Positions 51,124 through 60,733 of a stretch of 64,000 bases of DNA are shown piece by piece. Source of the stretch: Saprospira grandis str. Lewin (GTDB lineage Bacteria; Bacteroidota; Bacteroidia; Chitinophagales; Saprospiraceae). The stretch is from assembly GCF_000250635.1 (NCBI RefSeq), contig NC_016940.1, positions 1,480,995 through 1,544,994 of the forward strand, read 5' to 3'. The first letter of the stretch is position 1. Every line of letters starts with the position of its first letter. The position numbers and the translations under genes are program-made. The notes beneath the pieces are model-generated. The model was given only the letters and a program-made list of their open reading frames with translations. It searched no databases and was not told where the DNA came from.

Positions 51124-51657
51124 TTAGATATTTTTGATCTTGGGTTGCTCGCAGGCACCAGTGCTAAGGAGTTTAGCTTCTAGGGCTTGGCGTTGTTCCT
51201 CAGACATATTGGTCACATCAAAGGCGATACAGAAATGGTCATCGGTAATACGAGGATCGAGGTAAGGGTTAGTTACGCCGGGGCCGAGGCCACAAACCAA
51301 GTAAAAAGTGATTACCATTCCGACAGCAGCCATGAGTACAGTAAACTCAAAAGTGATCGGAATAAAAGAGGGCGCAGAGAAATAAGGCTTACCACCAAAA
51401 ATGATGGGCCAATCTCTAGTAAGCGTCCAAGTCATAAATCCAAAGGCGGTCAAGGCACCAAAGAGGCCATAAACAAAACCTGCAATATGCAAGCGCGATT
51501 CTTTAAGGCCCAAAACGGGGTCTAGACCGTGCACGGGAAAGGGAGTAAAAACATCCCAGATCTCGTTCCCTTCTTCACGGATATCTCTAACAGCGTCCAT
51601 CAGCACTTCTTCATCTGTGTATAGACCGTAGAGGATAGTTTTATTCAACTGTTTCAT
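51124..51657 (-). CDS. actD: Alternative complex III subunit ActD (DUF3341)
   Basis: 177 residues from ATG 51657 (MKQLNKTILYGLY); an upstream ATG at 51705 adds a poor stretch. The DUF3341 pattern is seen in YTDEEVLMDAVRDIREEG, DVFTPFPVHGLDPVLG and two helices (YGLFGALTAFGFMTWTL; FTVLMAAVGMVITFYLVCGL). It is a structural membrane subunit of the complex. It follows actC by 59 bp. Confidence 0.92.
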   Translation of the reverse strand: MKQLNKTILYGLYTDEEVLMDAVRDIREEGNEIWDVFTPFPVHGLDPVLGLKESRLHIAGFVYGLFGALTAFGFMTWTLTRDWPIIFGGKPYFSAPSFIPITFEFTVLMAAVGMVITFYLVCGLGPGVTNPYLDPRITDDHFCIAFDVTNMSEEQRQALEAKLLSTGACEQPKIKNI

Positions 51658-51716
51658 CAGCTTTATTTTGGTCTGCCCCCTTTTTGGGGGCAGTAGGTCA
51701 TTCAAAGGTTAAAGGA

Positions 51717-53132
51717 TTAGGCTTCGCTGCTTAGTTCTTCAGCAGTTTCATGTTGGTGCATGTTTTCACCACAATACTGATCACCAGAGCTCTTCAAGAT
51801 AGATTTCACCTCGGCGATAGCTACAACAGGAGCGACACGCATGAAAATGAGGTAAAGTACGCCAAAGAGGCCAAAAGTGAAGAGGTATACCCCAACCTCT
51901 ACCCAAGAAGGAGAGTAGTAGCTCCAGCTAGAAGGCAAGAAGTCACGGTGTAGAGTTGTTGCGATAATAACGAAACGCTCAAACCACATCCCGATATTCA
52001 CTACAATAGAAAGGATGAAAGTAACCAAAACGCTTCGGCGCATGCGCTTCACCCAGAAAAACTGAGGCGTGATTACGTTACAAGTCATCATAGCGAAGTA
52101 AGACCACCAGTAAGGACCTAATGCACGGTTATAGAAAGCAAACTGCTCATAAATATAACCAGAGTACCAAGCGATGAAAAGCTCAGTCAAGTAAGCTACA
52201 CCTACAATTGAACCTGTCAAAACAATTACTTTATTCATAGACTCAATGTGCTGAAGCGTGATATAGTCTTTCAGCTGAGGCAAAGCAATTGAAGTAAGGA
52301 TCATTAGTGTTTGTACCATCGCAAAACCAGAGAAGATCGCACCCGCTACAAAGTAGGGAGGAAAAATCGTGGTATGCCATCCAGGTACAACAGAGGTAGC
52401 AAAGTCAAAAGATACAATGGTGTGTACAGAAAGTACAAGAGGAGTAGCTAGTCCAGAAAGAACCAAAGCCATAGCCTCCCAACGTTGCCAGTGCTTGGCA
52501 GAACCAGTCCAACCAAAAGAGGCAAAGTTATAGATACGCTTACGGAAGCCCTTGGCACGGTCGCGAATAGTAGCGAAGTCAGGAATCAATCCCATGTACC
52601 AGAACAAAAGCGATACAGTAAAGTAAGTAGAGATAGCGAATACATCCCAAAGTAGTGGCGAGTTGAAGTTTACCCACAAAGGACCACGTGTGTTAGGATA
52701 AGGGAAAACGAAGAAGGCCAACCAAATACGTCCCATGTGAATACCTGGGAAGAGCGCCGCACAAATTACGGCAAAAATGGTCATCGCCTCTGCCGCACGG
52801 TTTACCCCCGTACGCCATTTTTGGCGGAAAAGTAACAAGATGGCCGAGATAAGTGTACCGGCGTGACCGATACCTACCCACCATACAAAGTTGGTAATAT
52901 CCCAACCCCAACCTACAGTACGGTTAAGGTACCAGCTACCAATCCCAAACCAGATGGTAACAAACAAGGCCAAACCACCAAAGGCGAGTAGCCCCAAAGC
53001 GCCCAACAAGAGCATTACCCATTTACCATTGGGCAACTCCTCCGTTGGGGAACAGATATCCTCAGTAATCTGATGATATGTCTTATTGCCCATTACTAAT
53101 GGTGGGCGAATATCTGATACAACTGAGCTCAT
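51717..53132 (-). CDS. actC: Alternative complex III subunit ActC (NrfD/PsrC-like)
   Basis: 471 residues with about ten helices. NrfD features: NFVWWVGIGHAGTLISAILL near residue 90 (putative quinone-site region) and SVHTIVSFDFATSVVPGWHT. It holds the menaquinol site and may pump protons. It is 43 bp after actB and paralogous to actF. Confidence 0.94.
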   Translation of the reverse strand: MSSVVSDIRPPLVMGNKTYHQITEDICSPTEELPNGKWVMLLLGALGLLAFGGLALFVTIWFGIGSWYLNRTVGWGWDITNFVWWVGIGHAGTLISAILLLFRQKWRTGVNRAAEAMTIFAVICAALFPGIHMGRIWLAFFVFPYPNTRGPLWVNFNSPLLWDVFAISTYFTVSLLFWYMGLIPDFATIRDRAKGFRKRIYNFASFGWTGSAKHWQRWEAMALVLSGLATPLVLSVHTIVSFDFATSVVPGWHTTIFPPYFVAGAIFSGFAMVQTLMILTSIALPQLKDYITLQHIESMNKVIVLTGSIVGVAYLTELFIAWYSGYIYEQFAFYNRALGPYWWSYFAMMTCNVITPQFFWVKRMRRSVLVTFILSIVVNIGMWFERFVIIATTLHRDFLPSSWSYYSPSWVEVGVYLFTFGLFGVLYLIFMRVAPVVAIAEVKSILKSSGDQYCGENMHQHETAEELSSEA

Positions 53133-53175
53133 AAGAGTTTGATTTTATGATAATAGACGATTCTTTATTCTAAAA

Positions 53176-56100
53176 TTAAGCGAAGTTCACATCTGTATTC
53201 TGCACCTTCATCAAGTAGGTGACAGCAGAACGAACGTTTACTTCTTCCAAGGCGAGGTAACCACGAGCAGATTCCATCCAAGCAACTACTTGGCTATCTT
53301 TGTCATTACGGTCTCCAAAAGAAATAGCTCCAGTTCCACAAGCCGTTTGGCAGGCTACTTTTGCATCACCATCCATAAGACGGCGTCCTTCTACTTTTGC
53401 AGTCAATTTAGCCTCTTGCAAACGTTGTACACAGAAGCTACACTTCTCAATAACACCTCTTGAGCGAACAGTCACATCAGGGTTGAGGACCATACGAGTA
53501 AGGTTATCTGTCATGTAAGTGTAGTACTCATCGTTCTCCATTCCGCGGTTCATGTCTACTTCGTTCAAAGCAAATGTATCGGCAGAAGTGTAGTCCAACC
53601 AGTTGAAACGACGTACTTTGTAAGGACAGTTGTTAGCACAGTAACGAGTACCAATACAACGGTTGTAAGTCATCTGGTTCAAACCTTCAGAACTGTGGTT
53701 GGTTGCAGCTACAGGACAAACGTTCTCACAAGGGGCGTTATCACAGTGCTGACACATCATAGGCATATAAGCCGTATTGGGTGTCTCTTCATCGCCATAG
53801 TAGTAGCGGTCAATACGCAACCAAGTCATTTCGTGTGCCTTAGAGACCTCAAACTTACCAACAACAGGAACGTTGTTTTCGGCCATACAGGCTACAGTAC
53901 AAGCACCACAACCTGTACAGGCATTCAAGTCAATAGCCATAGCCCACCAGTGTCCAGTACCATAGACCTCATTTCTATCAGGATAAAGGCCTTTTTCATT
54001 CAAGTGCTGATAGCTCTTACGCTTAGCGTGTAATTCTTTAAGACCAGATTCAAGATCTTGAGCTGAAGATTGGAAGAATACCGAGCGGTTGGTTAGTGAA
54101 CCTTGGAAACCACGGTGGCCCAATACCTGCTCATCCACATTAAAGGGCTTGCCAGTAGACTCATCTACGATAGTTTTTCCAGATTCATCCTTAGAGGTTA
54201 AACCGTAAGTATGGTGCATTTGCACACAGGCAAACTGCGAGTCGCGGCCTACCTTAGTAGGAGCACTTACGCTAGCAGAGCTATAGGTAAAGTTTTTACA
54301 CTCGGGGAAGAGGTTCTTACCGACTAGGCTACCCGCTTTTCCAGCTTTTGTGCGACCATAACCCAATGCAATTGCAATTGTATTAGGATGTTGGCCAAAC
54401 TGACGAATAACAGGCAATTGGTAAGTATTTTCACCAATTTTAATCTCAGCTATATCACCGTCCTTTAGATTACCATAAGGGGTTGTATAATCATTATCAC
54501 CATCCCATTTAATTGGAATTGCAATAAAGTTGTCCCAAGTGGTGCGCATAACAGGGTCTGGCATCTCTTGCAACCAAGGGTTGTTAGCGTATTCTCCAGA
54601 TCCAAGAGTTACAGTTTCGTAAAAAACGACTTCTAAAGCATCGCTGCTCTTCTCAGACAAGCTAGACAAAGCAGATTGAGCAATGCTCAAAGCGCCACTA
54701 CTTGCTACAGGAGCAACTTCTTCTACAGTTTCTTCTTTTTCGCTAGGAGTAGGCACTGCAGTTACTGTAGTTTCTTCTCCTTCTTTGGCTTCTTCTACAG
54801 GAGCAGCAGCTACAGTCGCCTTAATACCAGGAGCGGCATCGGGGTTAGAGAGCTTCAACATACCGTCATGCAGTACATTGGTCCAGAAAGAAGCTTTGGT
54901 CATAAAGCGGTTCTGAGCAGCAAACAACTCGCTGGTCCAGAATGCTTTGATATATTCAAAATAAGGCTGTTCGCCTTTCATGGCTTTATTGGCCCAAGTC
55001 AATAGTGTCTGACCTGCAGCACGTGTTTTGAACAAGGGGTTAATTGTGGGTTGTACAAGATAGTACTCTCCTTGTTTGGGGTTAGCATCGCCCCAAGCTT
55101 CTAGGTAATGATGATCTGGAGCTACATATTGGCAAAGAGATGCAGTTTCGTCAAGAGAACGATTGAAAGAAACTGTAAATTTCTTAGCTTCTGTCAATTT
55201 TTTCAAAGCTGTAGCAAACTTAGCAGCCAAAGCAGGCAAATCATAAGCGGGGTTAGCGCCCATTACGATCACTGCATCATAGTTACCCAAGTTGTTCACC
55301 AAGTTTTTGATGCTAGTATCATTTCCTTTGCGTTGCTTAGAGTAACCGCTCCAGATGATCGTTTTGCCATAGGCACCCAACATCTCATTGATCCCGTTAA
55401 CTACTTTTTGGATGTTCACATCATTGATTCCGCAAACCACCAAAGCACCAGTTTTAGCCGCAGCAACCAATTTTTTGGCCGTGCTCTTAATGGCTTTATT
55501 GGCTTTGGCCCAGCTAAACTTAGCAGAAGCCGCTCCGCCAGAGTTGCCCGTTAGTGCAGCGACTTCATTATAAAGTGCTTTAACGGCCATAGCTTGCTCA
55601 GAAGGCTTAATCAATACACGGTGATCAGCATTAGATCCTGTAACAGACATATGCGCTTCAAATTGAATGTGCACACTCATGTCCTCAGCTACCGTAGATG
55701 CAATCTTTCCATCTGTTTCTTCAAACTTCTTCATAGAGAAGTTTTGTTTGCGACTTTTAACATAATCGACAGCATACTCTGTAGGAGATATCCAGGTTCC
55801 CAAGAAGTCACAATCAATACCAACAATACATTTGGCTTGCTCAAAACGGTAGTTAGGAATAGCAGATTTACCATACATCTCCTTATTCGCTTCTAGCAAA
55901 GCAGAAGAAGAAAAAGGATCGTATTGGATATGCTCAGCTCCAGCATAAGTTGCTTTGAAGTCAGCAATGGCGCGCTCCAAAGAAGGGCTGAGTACAGTAT
56001 GAGAAACGATAGCTACTTTAGAAGCAGCAGACAAAGCTTTTTTAGCCTCTTTATCCAAGGCAGTCCAGCTCATTTCTTCGTACTTATCGCCAGCTACCTT

Positions 56101-56541
56101 TCCGGCAGACTTGATGCGATTTGTATCATATAGATCCAAAACAGAAGCTTGTGTGCGAGCACAAGTTCCGCCTTGAGTGAAGGCATTAGGATGCCCTTCA
56201 ATTTTAATTGGACGACCCTCTCTAGTTTTTACTAGAACGGGTACACAGTCTCCACCATTAAGAAAGGTAGAGGCATAATAGGTAGCCACACCAGGAACAA
56301 TTTCCTCGGGCTTCACCAAATAAGGAATGGCCCGTTTTACGGGGATTTCACAGCTAGCCAAAGTAGCTGCACCCAATCCAAAACCTACGTATTTCAAAAA
56401 ATCACGACGACTAGGGCCCTCGCCCTCCGTCTGCTCTTCCGATGCAGGAAACTCATTTTGCTGTGCTTTGATAAACTCAGCATCTTGGGTCAAATCTTCT
56501 ACACTAACCCAAACCTTGTTAGTATTCTCCTGTTTGCTCAT
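53176..56541 (-). CDS. actB: Alternative complex III subunit ActB, molybdopterin-oxidoreductase-like with Fe-S domain
   Basis: 1121 residues. A Tat-like start RRDFLKYVGFGLGAATLASC near residue 45 serves as in other ActB proteins. The first 700 residues resemble molybdopterin oxidoreductases but the family holds no Mo. The C-terminal third is a four-cluster ferredoxin: CTGCGACTVACMAEN, CQHCDNAPCENVCPVAATNH, CIGTRYCANNCPYKVRRFNW, KCSFCVQRL. A Glu/Val/Pro-rich linker is at about 585-630 (EEAKEGEETTVTAVPTPSEK). It carries electrons from quinol to the hemes. Confidence 0.95.
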   Translation of the reverse strand: MSKQENTNKVWVSVEDLTQDAEFIKAQQNEFPASEEQTEGEGPSRRDFLKYVGFGLGAATLASCEIPVKRAIPYLVKPEEIVPGVATYYASTFLNGGDCVPVLVKTREGRPIKIEGHPNAFTQGGTCARTQASVLDLYDTNRIKSAGKVAGDKYEEMSWTALDKEAKKALSAASKVAIVSHTVLSPSLERAIADFKATYAGAEHIQYDPFSSSALLEANKEMYGKSAIPNYRFEQAKCIVGIDCDFLGTWISPTEYAVDYVKSRKQNFSMKKFEETDGKIASTVAEDMSVHIQFEAHMSVTGSNADHRVLIKPSEQAMAVKALYNEVAALTGNSGGAASAKFSWAKANKAIKSTAKKLVAAAKTGALVVCGINDVNIQKVVNGINEMLGAYGKTIIWSGYSKQRKGNDTSIKNLVNNLGNYDAVIVMGANPAYDLPALAAKFATALKKLTEAKKFTVSFNRSLDETASLCQYVAPDHHYLEAWGDANPKQGEYYLVQPTINPLFKTRAAGQTLLTWANKAMKGEQPYFEYIKAFWTSELFAAQNRFMTKASFWTNVLHDGMLKLSNPDAAPGIKATVAAAPVEEAKEGEETTVTAVPTPSEKEETVEEVAPVASSGALSIAQSALSSLSEKSSDALEVVFYETVTLGSGEYANNPWLQEMPDPVMRTTWDNFIAIPIKWDGDNDYTTPYGNLKDGDIAEIKIGENTYQLPVIRQFGQHPNTIAIALGYGRTKAGKAGSLVGKNLFPECKNFTYSSASVSAPTKVGRDSQFACVQMHHTYGLTSKDESGKTIVDESTGKPFNVDEQVLGHRGFQGSLTNRSVFFQSSAQDLESGLKELHAKRKSYQHLNEKGLYPDRNEVYGTGHWWAMAIDLNACTGCGACTVACMAENNVPVVGKFEVSKAHEMTWLRIDRYYYGDEETPNTAYMPMMCQHCDNAPCENVCPVAATNHSSEGLNQMTYNRCIGTRYCANNCPYKVRRFNWLDYTSADTFALNEVDMNRGMENDEYYTYMTDNLTRMVLNPDVTVRSRGVIEKCSFCVQRLQEAKLTAKVEGRRLMDGDAKVACQTACGTGAISFGDRNDKDSQVVAWMESARGYLALEEVNVRSAVTYLMKVQNTDVNFA

Positions 56542-56659
56542 ATCGCTTGAAGATAAAATATGTTGTACGGGATTGCTCCCAGAATTTTGCTAATTAGTAT
56601 TTACTCAAACAACAGCAGAAAGTTGAGCCCTCTGGCCCAACCTCCTGTTGTATCTTATG

Positions 56660-58090
56660 CTAGTAGTGACACTTCTGACACTCAAGACCACCGATTTCTT
56701 CTACGGTTACACCGCCTTCTTGAATCTCTTTGTGGTACTCTTCGTACTGCTTGTAGTAATCGGCCTGATAGTAGGCATTTTCGTCAAACTTCACCTTGGT
56801 CTGACGGTGACAGTTTACACACCATCCCATAGAAAGAGGAGCATGCTGTTTTACTACAGCCATTTCCTCTACCGCACCATGGCAATCCTGACACTCTACT
56901 TTACCCGCAGTTACGTGCTGAGAGTGATTGAAGTAAACATGATCGGGAAGGTTGTGAATACGAATCCAGCTTACCGGCTTAGTATTTACCAATTTGCTAT
57001 CTTCTGAAGTCTCAATGAACTGAGGTACAGCAGCCAATTGCGCTTTGATGTCGCCTTCTGCCATGCCCTCATTAGAAGCTTTTAGCCATTTTTCATATAC
57101 GGCCAAACGGCTTTCTAAGCTTACTGTATCGCTAAAGTAAGCGCCATACTGAGGAGTTTCGATAGAAATGGGGTTAAATCCAGTAGAAGCATAAATCTTC
57201 AAGATTTCTGCTGTTCCATGCTCTGGTCCTTTTTTCACTGCAGTGTGGCAGTTCATACAAGTGTTCATAGCAGGAATTACCGCATGCTTAGAGCGGCGAG
57301 CTCCATCGTGGCAGTACTGACAATCGATGCCATTTTTGCCCGCATGCAAAGCATGAGAAAACTTAATAGGCTGCTCGGGCGCATAGTTTTGCTGACGGCC
57401 CAAGTTGATCGCATTGTTTACCGTAGTATAGCCACCAAAAATAACCAAAGCAAAAATCAACAAACGAACAATCGTAGGATTGAGCACGATTTGCAAGAAT
57501 GATTTGCTGGCCACAGGCTCTCCACCAGTTTTCTGGGCAGCCAAACGATTTAGGTTGTTGATGTAACGAGCCAAGAAGACTGTACTCAAAGCCAAAACAA
57601 CGGCCAAGATAATAAGGATGATCCCTGTACTAGAGTCTTCCTCTTTGGCAGGTCCCTCAGTACCTGGATCGGCAGCAACCGTTACACAGGGAGGAGAATC
57701 ACAACCAAACTCATACTTGTTTTGGATGAATACCAACATGTCTTGGATGTCGGCATCTGTCAAAGCAGGGAAAGGAGTCATCACTGATCCCCATTTCTTG
57801 TACAAGGCAGCAGCATAGCCTTGAGAGGCTGCTGAATTGTCGGCAATTAAGCCCTGAGAGTTCCGAATCCAAGCATAAAGCTCTTCTTGCGGAAATTCGG
57901 CCCAACGGGCCTCCACATCGCCTAGGGCAGGACCAGTCGCATTGTCCTTCATGTTGGCGTTGTGACAAGAGGCACAGTTCGCCAAGAATAATTCCTTACC
58001 ATGCTTGGCATCTTGCGCCTGCGCCCCTAACGAAAGGGCCAAAAACAGGAACGCAAGGGAAAAGTAGCGTACTAAGTTTTGATATATCAT
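56660..58090 (-). CDS. actA: Alternative complex III subunit ActA, multiheme cytochrome with fused monoheme domain
   Basis: 476 residues from ATG 58090; an upstream ATG at 58120 is only a few bases from the predicted promoter start and gives a poorer signal peptide. Signal (ALSLGAQAQ), then a monoheme domain with CASCHNANMKDN, a first helix GIILIILAVVLALSTVFLAR, a second IVRLLIFALVIFGGYTTV, and a pentaheme part with CQYCH, CMNCH, CQDCH, CVNCH and CQKCH. That is six heme sites; the five-heme part matches ActA, the N-terminal one is an added domain. First gene of the cluster. Confidence 0.93.
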   Translation of the reverse strand: MIYQNLVRYFSLAFLFLALSLGAQAQDAKHGKELFLANCASCHNANMKDNATGPALGDVEARWAEFPQEELYAWIRNSQGLIADNSAASQGYAAALYKKWGSVMTPFPALTDADIQDMLVFIQNKYEFGCDSPPCVTVAADPGTEGPAKEEDSSTGIILIILAVVLALSTVFLARYINNLNRLAAQKTGGEPVASKSFLQIVLNPTIVRLLIFALVIFGGYTTVNNAINLGRQQNYAPEQPIKFSHALHAGKNGIDCQYCHDGARRSKHAVIPAMNTCMNCHTAVKKGPEHGTAEILKIYASTGFNPISIETPQYGAYFSDTVSLESRLAVYEKWLKASNEGMAEGDIKAQLAAVPQFIETSEDSKLVNTKPVSWIRIHNLPDHVYFNHSQHVTAGKVECQDCHGAVEEMAVVKQHAPLSMGWCVNCHRQTKVKFDENAYYQADYYKQYEEYHKEIQEGGVTVEEIGGLECQKCHY

Positions 58091-58134
58091 TTCTGTCAAT
58101 TTTTTGTCAAAAAACCGCATTGTCGCTTTGTGCG

Positions 58135-58166
58135 CAAATTTACAATGTTGCTTAACATTTCCAAAA
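58135..58166 (-). promoter_or_regulatory. Promoter of the act cluster
   Basis: On the minus strand TTTTG (58166-58162), a 19-bp spacer, then TAAATTTG (58142-58135). Both boxes and the spacing fit the Bacteroidota -33/-7 consensus (TTTG, 19, TAnnTTTG). It leaves a leader of about 40 nt before ATG 58090. Confidence 0.65.
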
Positions 58167-58673
58167 TGTTTATAAAGAGTCCAAGTTATTTAGATTTGGT
58201 CTAAACTAGCCAAAGCGTTAAGCTTTCTCTAACTGCCTAAACAGCTACTTTTTATGGGGCCTTCTGTCGGTTTTGCCCTATTTTCTTTAACAGACTTGCG
58301 GTTTTATTTTTTTAGAAAAGCAGCTAATTCAGCGCTCTTAAGGCTAAGTTTTGCCTCTTTTCTAGCTGTAGACAAACTTTTTGGGCCCAAAAGAGCTAGA
58401 GAACAAGAGCAAAAGCTATTTTTCTGCCCCTATACTATATATATAGCAGGGCTAAAAGAAAAGCCTTAAATTAATGCTGAGGGCTAGCTCCCTAAGCGGA
58501 ACTAATTTTAGGGCTGTAATTTCTTAAAAAAAGCTTAAGACTGCAAGAAAACAAGAGCGCTTTATGAACAATTAGAATTAGTCTAATAAACTCATTTGAA
58601 AAGAGCAGGTGGGTTCTTGCCAAATATAGCTAGTTTTGCGCTCTTCTTCCGTATTTTTGCCCAGCGCTGGCCT
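58167..58673. other. AT-rich gap without a supported gene
   Basis: A 71-codon frame at 58254-58469 has no family match or start context and is not called. No terminator or tRNA seen. Confidence 0.45.
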
Positions 58674-58798
58674 GGCCTAGCGATGTGCAGCAGTGGCGCA
58701 AAGCGCCAGACCAAGGCGGCGAAGCCGCCGCAGGGCCGAGCGAATAGCGAGCTGCGAAACGTAGCGCCGACGAGCGTAGCGAGGCGGAGGCCCCAAAA
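58674..58798 (+). repeat. Family 1 intergenic element, subtype 2
   Basis: GGCCTAGCGATGTGCAGCAG, GGCGCAAAGCGCC, GGCGGCGAAGCCGCC, core GGGCCGAGCGAATAGCGAGC, end GCGGAGGCCCCAAAA. Confidence 0.9.
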
Positions 58799-58811
58799 CA
58801 GCAGCGAGCTG

Positions 58812-58907
58812 CGACAACCAGCCTCAAAGAGGCGCCAGTTCGATGACCAACGGGAATAAACGACAACAAGCCCTTTAGGGCGCAGTTCGACGACCGAAGG
58901 GAGTAAC
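58812..58907 (+). repeat. Family 3 repeat, two units
   Basis: Units 58812-58860 (CGACAACCA, palindrome GCCTCAAAGAGGC) and 58861-58907 (CGACAACAAG, palindrome GCCCTTTAGGGC, then CGCAGTTCGACGAC, GGGAGTAAC). They follow a Family 1 CCCCAAAA end and GCAGCGAGCTGCGA, exactly as at 25010-25138. Confidence 0.8.
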
Positions 58908-58942
58908 CGCCGCAAGGCGAAGCCGCAGCGGAGGCCCCAAAA
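58908..58942 (+). repeat. Family 1 end module
   Basis: CGCCGCAAGGCGAAGCCGC then AGCGGAGGCCCCAAAA, the last part of a Family 1 element, 42 bp before the next gene. Confidence 0.75.
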
Positions 58943-58984
58943 CCAACAAAAAATTATTCTTCATTATTATTTTAATCGCAACCC

Positions 58985-60733
58985 ATGAAAAAAACTATCC
59001 TTTTTCTCTTTGTCTGCCTAGCTCAAATTAGTTGGGCACAGAGCAGTGAGCTCCTGCAATATATTAGTCAGGACGCTATGTATACCTTTGTTTTGCGCCC
59101 CCAAAACCTAAGCGATAAGGCCAATTGGAGCGAAGTGCAGGAATATCCCGCTATCAAGGAGTTTTCTAGAGGCTTTGGGCCTGCTATGGGCGCCAATGAA
59201 CCCGATTTCTTTAAAGACCTTTTTCAGAACCCCCAAAAGCTAGGCATCAACCTAGAGCAGAACAGCTACTTCCTCTTTAATAGTGATATTAACATGGACT
59301 ATGGGACAGAGATCAAGGCGCAACTAATTGCCCCTCTAGCCGATGCCCAAAAATTTGAGGCCGTTTGTAAGGCCCTTTTTAAGGAAGAAGAACTAAAAAA
59401 CAAAAGCCAAAAAGATGGCTACAACTGGCTGCAAGTGCAGGGGTTTAGCTTGGCCTGGAACGCTAAGGTCTTGTTTGTTTTTGCCTCTACTCCCGAAAAT
59501 TTCTTTGCTCCCGAAAGCCAAGAGATAAACTACATGAAGCAGTTTAATATGTTTCAGAAGTGTATCAATATGGATAGCCAAGAGAGCCTAAATAACCTCA
59601 AGGTATATAATGACTGGGAGGCAACGGTCCGTGATATGGGCGCTTGGCTCAATTATGAGCGCTTTATGCGGCTGTATGCCCAAGGCGCTGAAGGCCTCAA
59701 CCGAGAACTGGGTCGAGAAGCCGCTATGTTTATGCGAGAAATTATGCCTCTGATGCTCAGTATGTATGGCGATCTCTATGCGGGAATGGACCTCTCTCTA
59801 GAAAAAGGGAAAATTGTCGCCGAATCTAAGTTTTATGGCAATCAGGATTATATTAACCTCTATAGCGATATTGCCAATAGTAAGGCCAATACGAAGGTGC
59901 TCAATTACCTCGATGGCCAAAATACCGTTTTTTATACCTATACGCATTTTAGCCCAGAAGGTACTTATGAAGGCCTCAAGAAACTGGCCCAGAAAAAAGC
60001 CGGCCCCCAAAGTGATATCGTCGATCGCCTGTTCAAGTTTATGGAAATCTTTATTGATGAAAAAGCCAGCTTCAATTTTCTAAAAGGCGACCTTTTTATT
60101 GCCTTTAATGGCCTATCTATGCAAAAGTATGTCGATAAGGATTATGTCTATAACGAAGAAAATGACAACTATGAAATGGTAGAGCGGGAAGTAGAAGAAC
60201 CCCTCCCCAATTTTGTAGTGGGCGCTTCTTATGGCAACAAAAAAGATATCCTCAACCTGATCGAGATTGTAGAGATTCTAGGCTTTGCCACTAAAATCAA
60301 AAGCAATAAGTACGAAATTAGCCTGCCCCAAAGCCCTAAGTTCTATTTGGTCCTAGATGGCAATCTGCTCCTCTTTGGTAGCGATAAAGATCGCCTCATT
60401 AATGGCAAGAAGTATAAGAAAATGGACAGCAAGCACAAGGCTTATCTCAAAAATGATAATCAAACCATTTTCTTCTCTCCCGAAAATGCTATCGCTCTAG
60501 TCGATCGCGTCAATAGCCTCAAACCCAATACGTTTTCTGAACGCGAACTCAAGGAAATGAAACGCTTTGCCAAAGGCCTCAAAGATATGAGCGTACATAC
60601 CTATAAGCCCCAAAATGCCCCTTATATTCTCCAAGAAATGACCTGGGAACTCGAAAACAAAGAGGAAAATGCCCTAAATACCTTCTTCCGCTTTGTTAAT
60701 GAGCTCTATCTTTCTACTCAAAAAGGCATGTAA
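58985..60733 (+). CDS. DUF4836-like secreted protein
   Basis: 582 residues with a signal peptide (1-19, ending ISWAQ). It opens ELLQYISQDAMYTFVLRPQN, the usual start of a bacteroidal family in which a Phe/Leu-rich beta segment near the start resembles DUF4836; two such beta-alpha halves seem present (FNMFQKCINMDSQ; FLVLDGNLLLFGSDKDRLI-type segments). Function unknown. The last base of its stop is the first of the methyltransferase ATG (TAATG). Confidence 0.65.
   Translation: MKKTILFLFVCLAQISWAQSSELLQYISQDAMYTFVLRPQNLSDKANWSEVQEYPAIKEFSRGFGPAMGANEPDFFKDLFQNPQKLGINLEQNSYFLFNSDINMDYGTEIKAQLIAPLADAQKFEAVCKALFKEEELKNKSQKDGYNWLQVQGFSLAWNAKVLFVFASTPENFFAPESQEINYMKQFNMFQKCINMDSQESLNNLKVYNDWEATVRDMGAWLNYERFMRLYAQGAEGLNRELGREAAMFMREIMPLMLSMYGDLYAGMDLSLEKGKIVAESKFYGNQDYINLYSDIANSKANTKVLNYLDGQNTVFYTYTHFSPEGTYEGLKKLAQKKAGPQSDIVDRLFKFMEIFIDEKASFNFLKGDLFIAFNGLSMQKYVDKDYVYNEENDNYEMVEREVEEPLPNFVVGASYGNKKDILNLIEIVEILGFATKIKSNKYEISLPQSPKFYLVLDGNLLLFGSDKDRLINGKKYKKMDSKHKAYLKNDNQTIFFSPENAIALVDRVNSLKPNTFSERELKEMKRFAKGLKDMSVHTYKPQNAPYILQEMTWELENKEENALNTFFRFVNELYLSTQKGM

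Noticed and set aside
58254-58469. 71-residue plus-strand ORF after actA
   Set aside because: No family likeness, no start context, AT-rich and atypical codon use.
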